From the NCBI GenBank assembly GCA_936943465.1, contig CAKZJN010000301.1, positions 1 through 6,546 on the forward strand: 6,546 nucleotides of DNA, in the 5' to 3' direction. This stretch comes from an uncultured Rhodoferax sp. (GTDB lineage Bacteria; Pseudomonadota; Gammaproteobacteria; Burkholderiales; Burkholderiaceae_C). Below are positions 1 to 4,846 of this stretch, in pieces; the stretch's first letter is position 1; every line of letters begins with the position of its first letter. The notes beneath the pieces were generated by a model. It had not been told where the DNA came from. It searched no databases and worked only from the letters and a program-made list of their open reading frames with translations. The translations under genes were made by a program, and so were the position numbers.

Positions 1-2511
1 TGGCGAACCCTGTGGCGCGATGTGCGCAGTGGCGATATGCGCCTGCTGATCGTGGCAGTCACCCTGGCGGTGGCGGCGCTCACGGCGGTAGGCTTTTTTT
101 CTGACCGGCTGAAAGGCGGGCTGCAGCGCGATGCGCGGCAGTTGCTCGGCGGCGATGCGGTCATTGCCAGTGACAACCCCACGCCCGAAACCTTTGTTGC
201 CAAAGCGCGCGAACTCGGCCTGACCCGCGTCACCACGCTGGGCTTTCCGACCATGGCCCGCGCCGACGAGGCGCAGGGTGGAGCCACCAAACTGGTGGCG
301 CTGAAGGTGGTGGAACCGGGTTATCCGTTGCGCGGCAGGCTGCTGCTGGCAGGCGATTCGCCGGGTTCGGAACAAGTCGCGCGGTCTATTCCCCAACCGG
401 GGCAGGTCTGGGTTGATGCAGGCTTGCTCGATGCGTTGAGCCTGCAACGGGGCGACGCGCTGCTGCTGGGTGACAGTCGATTCACCATTGCCGGTGTGAT
501 CGCGCTGGAGCCCGACCGGGGTGCCGGCTTTATGAACTTTGCGCCGCGCGTGATGATTCATTCCGACGATGTGGCCGCCACCGGCCTGATTCAACCGGCC
601 AGCCGCCTCAATTACCGCATGGCCGTGGTGGGGTCGGATGCGCAGATCAAAACTTTCGTCGATTGGGCCGACAAAGAGGTCAAGGACGGTGCCAACCGGG
701 CCGAGCGCGGGGTTCGGGGTGTGCGGGTTGAGTCGCTGCAAACCGGCCGCCCCGAGATGAGCCAGACGCTGGACCGTGCCGAAAAATTTCTAAGCCTGGT
801 CGCCTTGTTGGCAGCGCTGCTGAGCGCGGTGGCAGTCGCTTTGGCGGCGCGCGCCTTTGCCGCCCGGCATCTGGATGACTGCGCCATGTTGCGCGTTCTG
901 GGTCTGAGCCAGCGCAGCATTGCCTCCGCCTACAGCGTGGAGTTCGCCTTGGTGGGGCTTTTCTCCAGCGCCTTGGGCGTGGTGCTGGGCTTTGCCGTGC
1001 ATTACCTGTTTGTGGCGCTGATGGCCGGGCTGGTTGATGCCACCTTGCCTGCTGCCTCGTTGCGACCGGCCCTGTTGGGTATGGGCATGGGGCTCACCCT
1101 GCTGCTGGCCTTTGGTTTGCCGCCGGTGCTGCAATTGGCGCAGGTGCCGCCGCTACGGGTGATGCGGCGCGACGTGGGTAATTTGCGCCCGGCCTCGGTT
1201 GGCGTTCTGGCGGTGGGCGTTGCCGGTTTTGCCACGCTGTTGCTGGTGGCCAGCAGCGACCTCAAGCTGGGACTGATTGCGGTGGGTGGCTTTGCGGCAG
1301 CGGTGCTGGTGTTTGCCTCGCTAAGCTGGCTGGCCGTCAAGCTGCTGCGGCGCAGTGTGCACGAGCAGTCGGCGCCGCGCTGGCTGGTGCTGGCAACGCG
1401 GCAGATTGCCGCCCGCCCGGCCTTTGCGGTGGTGCAGGTCAGCGCTTTGTCGGTTGGCATGCTGGCGCTTTTGCTGCTGGTGCTGCTGCGCACCGACCTG
1501 ATTGGCAGTTGGCGCAAGGCCACACCGCCCGACGCGCCCAATCGCTTTGTCATCAACATCATGCCGGAGCAGGGCACGGACTTTCTGCAAGCCTTGAAGC
1601 AGGCCGGCGTGCCCAAGTGGGATTGGTACCCCATGATCCGCGGGCGTCTGATTGCCATCAACGGGCGCACCGTGAGCCCGGAAGACTACGTGGATGACCG
1701 CGCCAAACGCCTGGTGGACCGCGAGTTCAACCTGTCGCACAGCGCCACCCAACCGCCCCACAACGAAGTGATTGCCGGAGCCTGGAAGGCCGAAGAGGCA
1801 GGCGCCATCAGCGTGGAGGAGGGCATTGCCAAAACGCTGAACCTGAAGATGGGTGACACCCTGCGTTTTGACATGGGCGGCGTGCAGTCCGAGGCGCGTA
1901 TCACCTCACTGCGAAAGGTGGATTGGAGCTCCATGCGCGCCAATTTCTTTGTCATATTCCCGGTGGCCTCCATGCCGGAGGTGCCATCCACCTTCATGAC
2001 TGCCTTTCGCGCTCCGGCAACTGCGGGTTTTGACAATGCGCTGGTGCGTCGCTTTCCTAACGTCACGGAAGTCGACATGACCACCACGCTCAACCAGGTG
2101 CAGCGCGTGTTGGACCAGGTAATTCGGGCGGTGGAATTTTTGTTCGGCTTCACCTTGGCGGCAGGCTTGGTCGTGCTGTTTGCAGCGGTGAGTGCCACCC
2201 GCGAAGAACGCGCCCAGGAGTTCGCGGTGATGCGCGCCGTGGGCGCGCGGGCCAGCTTGTTGCGGCAGGTGCAGCGCACCGAACTGGCCGGGGTTGGCTT
2301 GTTGGCCGGCTTGCTGGCTTCGCTGGTGGCCAACGGTGTCGGCTGGGCACTGGCGCATTACGTGTTTGAATTTGAATGGACGGTCAGCCTGTGGTTGCCG
2401 GTGTGGGGCTCGCTGTGCGGCGCGGCCCTGGCCCTGGCGGCGGGCTGGTGGGGCCTGCGCGATGTGTTGCGCCGGCCGGTGGTGGAAACCTTGCGCAGAG
2501 CAGCCCAATGA
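1..2511 (+). CDS. FtsX-family ABC transporter permease, YbbP-like (5' end cut by window)
   Basis: Inner-membrane permease of the COG3127/YbbP kind. Family members pair with a YbbA/LolD-type ATPase and are thought to move lipophilic or envelope molecules; the substrate is unknown. The frame is open from base 1 and the codons before the GTG at 22 read WRTLWRD, which fits the usual family N-terminus, so the true start lies a few codons upstream and the GTG at 22 is not the start. Visible order: TM1 at about residues 14-33 (bases 40-99); a periplasmic MacB-like domain to about base 780; a first FtsX block at about 785-1185 with the cytoplasmic-loop motif MLRVLGLS; extra membrane segments at about 1195-1345 and 1420-1500; a second periplasmic domain at about 1500-2110; and a final FtsX block with VMRAVGAR at about 2232-2255. 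At least 836 residues is normal for this duplicated-FtsX family. The ATPase gene would be expected upstream, outside the window. The stop overlaps the next start by ATGA. Confidence 0.9.
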   Translation, partial: WRTLWRDVRSGDMRLLIVAVTLAVAALTAVGFFSDRLKGGLQRDARQLLGGDAVIASDNPTPETFVAKARELGLTRVTTLGFPTMARADEAQGGATKLVALKVVEPGYPLRGRLLLAGDSPGSEQVARSIPQPGQVWVDAGLLDALSLQRGDALLLGDSRFTIAGVIALEPDRGAGFMNFAPRVMIHSDDVAATGLIQPASRLNYRMAVVGSDAQIKTFVDWADKEVKDGANRAERGVRGVRVESLQTGRPEMSQTLDRAEKFLSLVALLAALLSAVAVALAARAFAARHLDDCAMLRVLGLSQRSIASAYSVEFALVGLFSSALGVVLGFAVHYLFVALMAGLVDATLPAASLRPALLGMGMGLTLLLAFGLPPVLQLAQVPPLRVMRRDVGNLRPASVGVLAVGVAGFATLLLVASSDLKLGLIAVGGFAAAVLVFASLSWLAVKLLRRSVHEQSAPRWLVLATRQIAARPAFAVVQVSALSVGMLALLLLVLLRTDLIGSWRKATPPDAPNRFVINIMPEQGTDFLQALKQAGVPKWDWYPMIRGRLIAINGRTVSPEDYVDDRAKRLVDREFNLSHSATQPPHNEVIAGAWKAEEAGAISVEEGIAKTLNLKMGDTLRFDMGGVQSEARITSLRKVDWSSMRANFFVIFPVASMPEVPSTFMTAFRAPATAGFDNALVRRFPNVTEVDMTTTLNQVQRVLDQVIRAVEFLFGFTLAAGLVVLFAAVSATREERAQEFAVMRAVGARASLLRQVQRTELAGVGLLAGLLASLVANGVGWALAHYVFEFEWTVSLWLPVWGSLCGAALALAAGWWGLRDVLRRPVVETLRRAAQ

Positions 2512-2912
2512 GCGATCAAGACGACGAGCAATCCCAGAGCCCCAGCGCTTTTGAACTGGTGGGCGGCGAGCCCGCCATTCATGCGTTGGTGGAGCGTTTT
2601 TATGACCTGATGGACCTGGAGCCGGGCTATGCCGCGCTGCGCGCCGTGCATGGCAGCGACCTTGCAACGGCACGCGAAAAGCTTTACTGGTTTTTGTGTG
2701 GTTGGATGGGTGGCCCGCAGCATTACATCGAGCGCTTCGGCCACCCGCGCCTGCGCATGCGCCACATGCCCTTCAAGATCGGCATTCTGGAGCGCGACCA
2801 GTGGCTGGCCTGCATGGACCAGGCGATGGGCGAGGTGCAGGTGCACCCGGTTTTGCGCGAACGCCTCAATGCGTCTTTTTTCCAGACCGCCGACTGGATG
2901 CGGAATATATAG
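2508..2912 (+). CDS. Group II truncated hemoglobin (TrHbO type)
   Basis: Small soluble heme protein of 134 residues, the usual size for group II truncated hemoglobins, which bind O2 and are linked to oxygen handling or to NO, peroxide and sulfide chemistry. Seen in the sequence: an RFY motif with Tyr32 in the B10 position; the E-helix region running into GGP at 68-70; the family signature GHP (78-80), LRMRH and PF, with His86 as the likely proximal heme ligand (F8); and RDQWLACM, giving Trp99 as the G8 tryptophan that marks groups II and III. The ATG at 2508 overlaps the permease stop as ATGA, which suggests translational coupling; no strong Shine-Dalgarno sequence is visible. An upstream in-frame extension would lie inside the permease and read as low-complexity Gly/Ala-rich sequence, so it was not used. 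The link to the permease may only be shared transcription. The ligand chemistry cannot be read from the sequence. Confidence 0.93.
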   Translation: MSDQDDEQSQSPSAFELVGGEPAIHALVERFYDLMDLEPGYAALRAVHGSDLATAREKLYWFLCGWMGGPQHYIERFGHPRLRMRHMPFKIGILERDQWLACMDQAMGEVQVHPVLRERLNASFFQTADWMRNI

Positions 2913-2992
2913 GCCCCCACGCTTGCCACTGCGTGTGTTGCGCTGCCCCCCCCGAGGGGGAGCGTTTCCCCTTGGGGCGGCCCGGCGGAGAA
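2913..2992. repeat. GC-rich intergenic repeat with hairpins, Comamonadaceae-like
   Basis: The gap between two convergent genes starts with GGCCCCCACGCTTGCCACTG. It continues with a C-run/CCGA/G-run stretch (arms about 2947-2951 and 2956-2960) and a perfect CCCCTTGGGG palindrome (2968-2977), and ends in GGCGGCCCGGCGGAG. From memory, this layout closely resembles an abundant repeat found between genes in Comamonadaceae genomes; no search was run. Lying just after the hemoglobin stop and just before the regulator stop, it could end transcription from both sides. No clear T-run follows the stems on either strand, so a classical intrinsic terminator is not claimed. Confidence 0.6.
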
Positions 2993-3002
2993 ACTGGATT
3001 GA

Positions 3003-4139
3003 TCAAGTTTTGGGTTTACGGCCGAGCTTGCGGTACACCGTGGCGCGGCTGATGCCGAGCGCCTGGGCGGCTTGCGACACGTTGCCACGGGCTTGCTCTA
3101 CGGCCTTGTGAATCAGGGCCGTTTCCAGGTCTTTGAGGCCAATTGCGCTGCTGGTGGGCACACCCACGTCATAGCGCGAAGGCAGATTTTCGTGGGCCGC
3201 TTCCACCACCAGCGCCTGCAGGCGCAGGCCTGTCCACAAAGGAACTTCCAGGGTGTTGTGGCTGCGTCGGGCAGCATCAAACAGCATCTGTAGCGGAACC
3301 CCAAACACGTCGCTGGCATGCACTTGTCGGGCCTGGGCGCCCATCAGTTCGGGCACCATCTGGCGCGCAACACCATTCGCACCGGTGATCCAGCCATCGG
3401 CATCCAGACAGACCATGCCATCGCCGTCGCTACCCAGCGCGTTGCCGGGCCAGTTCAGGCGCAGCAGCAAGCTGTGCGCTTGTGCCAGCACCAAAGCATT
3501 GCCGATCTTGCCTGCCACCTGCGTCACCAGATGGCTGAGTTCAGGCCGCTCCACGGCATCGATGCCGGTCAAGTCCAGCATGCCCACGCAACTGCCGTTG
3601 GGGCCGAAAACCGGTGCGCCGGCGCAGCTATACACCGCCGTGTTGGAGAAAAAATGCTCGCCCCGGTGCAGCCAGACTGGTTGCTGTTCGGTGAGCGCCG
3701 AACCAATGGCGGTGGTGCCCACCCGTTGCTCCGATAAGTCGGTGCCAATGCGCGTAATCAGGTCAGCGCGCCGGTCGCTGCGGTCGATCGGGCCGTTCAC
3801 GTCCACCACCACACCGTGCTGGTTGGTCAGGATCACAAAGTAGCCGGTGTTGACGATCGCCTTGCCCAGCTTTTCCAGCAGCGGTTTGGCGGTTTGAACC
3901 AGATGCGCGTTGCCATCGTTGGTGTGCCGGATGTGATTGGCCGAGATGACGTCGAATTCGGCGACCCGGTCCGGCATTAGCCCGCTTTGCAGGCAGCGCT
4001 GCCAGGACCGCTCCACCCAGGGTGCCAGCGGAGTGCTTGTGGTGCTGCGATCCACCAGCAAAGCCTTGCGCGCAGCGGCAATCGTCTCCAGCCGGGCATT
4101 CTGGCTGGCTGCAACGGGCGTTGACTTGGGCGGAACCAT
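3003..4139 (-). CDS. AcoR-like GAF/Fis-HTH transcriptional regulator without AAA+ domain
   Basis: Predicted cytoplasmic DNA-binding regulator of 378 residues. The N-terminal segment contains RSWQRC and SGLMPDR (about 44-58), typical of AcoR-type regulators. A GAF-like sensor domain spans about 85-220 (for example QRVGTTAIGSAL, GAPVFGP and GMLDLTG). A PAS-like segment follows at about 240-315 (GMVCLDADGWITGAN), and a Fis-type helix-turn-helix closes the protein (about 335-375, with ARGNVSQAAQALGISRATVY). The central sigma-54 activator ATPase is absent: there is no Walker A and no GAFTGA loop, and the protein is about 250 residues shorter than full AcoR proteins. The ATG at 4139 was chosen because homology-like sequence begins soon after it. 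The open frame reaches an ATG at 4316, but the extra 59 residues look like translated promoter DNA and cross the palindrome at 4237-4252. No strong ribosome binding site is seen. Divergent orientation suggests control of the aldehyde oxidoreductase genes. An effector such as an aldehyde is inference. Confidence 0.85.
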   Translation of the reverse strand: MVPPKSTPVAASQNARLETIAAARKALLVDRSTTSTPLAPWVERSWQRCLQSGLMPDRVAEFDVISANHIRHTNDGNAHLVQTAKPLLEKLGKAIVNTGYFVILTNQHGVVVDVNGPIDRSDRRADLITRIGTDLSEQRVGTTAIGSALTEQQPVWLHRGEHFFSNTAVYSCAGAPVFGPNGSCVGMLDLTGIDAVERPELSHLVTQVAGKIGNALVLAQAHSLLLRLNWPGNALGSDGDGMVCLDADGWITGANGVARQMVPELMGAQARQVHASDVFGVPLQMLFDAARRSHNTLEVPLWTGLRLQALVVEAAHENLPSRYDVGVPTSSAIGLKDLETALIHKAVEQARGNVSQAAQALGISRATVYRKLGRKPKT

Positions 4140-4193
4140 GGCAGGCTTTATCGACGTTCTGGAGCTTTTGCGGATGCGCGAGGGTACAGGCGG

Positions 4194-4223
4194 ATTGTGT
4201 TGCAAATTGAGAATTTTGATCAA
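4194..4223 (-). promoter_or_regulatory. Candidate sigma-70-type promoter for the regulator gene
   Basis: Read on the minus strand, TTGATC (4218-4223, -35-like) is followed after 18 bases by CACAAT (4194-4199, -10-like, four of six consensus bases). This would place transcription start roughly 45-50 bases before the regulator ATG at 4139. The motif matches are modest and found by eye. Confidence 0.3.
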
Positions 4224-4236
4224 TAGAGAATCCCGA

Positions 4237-4252
4237 CTAGGGTAATCCCTAG
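4237..4252. promoter_or_regulatory. Perfect 16-bp palindrome, candidate operator
   Basis: CTAGGGTAATCCCTAG has two perfect 6-base arms around TAAT. A second pair, CCCGA (4232-4236) and TCGGG (4257-4261), flanks it with asymmetric spacing. AATCCC also occurs as a direct repeat at 4229-4234 and 4244-4249. The site sits in the divergent promoter region, just upstream of the candidate regulator promoter and about 105 bases before the aorA-like start. It is a plausible binding site for a dimeric regulator, most simply the divergent GAF/Fis protein, but the binding partner is not shown by the sequence. Confidence 0.55.
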
Positions 4253-4308
4253 CGCATCGGGCGGCCAGTGCTTGAACAATGCGTAGGCAAATCAATTCAT
4301 AGGCAAGG

Positions 4309-4324
4309 CGGTGCATAGGTTGCT
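4309..4324 (+). promoter_or_regulatory. Possible sigma-54 (-24/-12) promoter element
   Basis: CGGTGCATAGGTTGCT carries the key GG (4310-4311) and GC (4322-4323) doublets with the required ten-base separation, and a good TTGCT -12 half. The -24 half matches TGGCAC poorly beyond GG and the last C. Transcription would start near 4335, leaving a short leader before the ATG at 4357 and putting the palindrome near -90, a usual distance for an enhancer site. No convincing sigma-70 promoter was found in the same stretch: TTGAAC at 4272 has only a weak -10 partner. Confidence 0.3.
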
Positions 4325-4345
4325 GCCAAGCCCCGATTTATTACC

Positions 4346-4350
4346 AGGAG
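4346..4350 (+). promoter_or_regulatory. Ribosome binding site of the aorA-like gene
   Basis: AGGAG lies six bases before the ATG at 4357. This strong, well-placed Shine-Dalgarno sequence fixes the start codon. Confidence 0.8.
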
Positions 4351-4356
4351 AAACGC

Positions 4357-4833
4357 ATGCAAAAGTTGTTGCATATCAACGCGGACAAGTGCACCGGATG
4401 TCTGCAGTGCGAGATGGCCTGTTCTTACGAGAACTACGGCACTTTCGCGACCGCCAAGTCCCGCATCAAGGTTTTCAATTTCCATGAGACCGGCAAAAAA
4501 GTTCCGTACACCTGCACCCAGTGCGATGAGGCCTGGTGTCTGCATGCCTGCCCGGTAGAGGCTATTTCGGTCGACAAGGTTACCGGCGCTAAGGTGGTGA
4601 ACGAAGCTACATGCGTGGGTTGCAAGGTTTGCACCATCGCCTGCCCGTTCGGCACCATCAACTACGTGGAAGAAACCGGCAAGGTCCAGAAGTGCGACCT
4701 GTGCGCTGGCAGCCCGGCTTGCGCCGAAGCCTGCCCCACCGCAGCCATCACCTTCATCGATGCCAACTGGACCGGTCTCTCCAAGATGGAGCAATGGGCC
4801 AACAAGCTGGGCAACCAGCCTTCCGCTACTTAA
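4357..4833 (+). CDS. aorA: Ferredoxin-like subunit with four [4Fe-4S] clusters of aldehyde oxidoreductase (AorA-like)
   Basis: Electron-transfer subunit of 158 residues with sixteen cysteines in four groups: C12-C15-C18-C22, C53-C56-C61-C65, C86-C89-C92-C96 and C113-C116-C122-C126. This is the DMSO-reductase-B/HycB-like polyferredoxin pattern with four cubane clusters. There is no signal peptide or Tat motif, so the protein should be cytoplasmic. The tail after residue 135 (NWTGLSKMEQWANKLG) is cysteine-free and probably helical. The next gene starts 13 bases after the stop and encodes the catalytic aldehyde oxidoreductase subunit, so this protein should carry electrons from the tungsten or molybdenum site to an NAD- or ferredoxin-linked partner. 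In the Aromatoleum enzyme the equivalent AorA subunit is reported to polymerise into a filament. The symbol is assigned from gene order and family; a YdhY-like role beside a YdhV-like enzyme is the main alternative. Confidence 0.85.
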   Translation: MQKLLHINADKCTGCLQCEMACSYENYGTFATAKSRIKVFNFHETGKKVPYTCTQCDEAWCLHACPVEAISVDKVTGAKVVNEATCVGCKVCTIACPFGTINYVEETGKVQKCDLCAGSPACAEACPTAAITFIDANWTGLSKMEQWANKLGNQPSAT

Positions 4834-4838
4834 AGGAG
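4833..4838 (+). promoter_or_regulatory. Ribosome binding site of the aorB-like gene
   Basis: AAGGAG begins at the last base of the aorA-like stop codon and sits eight bases before the ATG at 4847. It supports that start and cotranscription of the two genes. Confidence 0.8.
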
Positions 4839-4846
4839 CACCAAAC

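Noticed and set aside
22..24. GTG as the start codon of the permease gene
   Set aside because: The reading frame is open to base 1 and the upstream codons encode family-typical N-terminal residues, so the gene is cut by the window edge rather than starting here.
1002..1670. Minus-strand open frames inside the permease gene
   Set aside because: The translations are Ser/Thr/Arg-rich without motifs and lie opposite clear membrane segments of the FtsX protein; they are codon-bias shadows.
2376..2507. Upstream extension of the hemoglobin reading frame into the permease gene
   Set aside because: The added residues are Gly/Ala-rich out-of-frame permease sequence. The ATG at 2508 gives the normal family length and N-terminus.
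2947..2977. Classical intrinsic terminator
   Set aside because: The stems are GC-rich, but no T-run follows them on either strand, so only a possible insulating or terminating role is noted under the repeat.
3253..3843. Plus-strand open frame of 196 codons opposite the regulator
   Set aside because: It is antisense to the GAF domain, has no ribosome binding site, and shows no recognisable protein features.
4272..4300. Sigma-70 promoter TTGAAC / ATTCAT before aorA
   Set aside because: The -35 is acceptable with 17-base spacing, but the -10 matches only three of six bases; too weak to list as a feature.
4140..4316. N-terminal extension of the regulator to an ATG at 4316
   Set aside because: The extra 59 residues have no domain-like character, cover the palindrome and promoter-like motifs, and leave only about 40 bases for the divergent aorA promoter.
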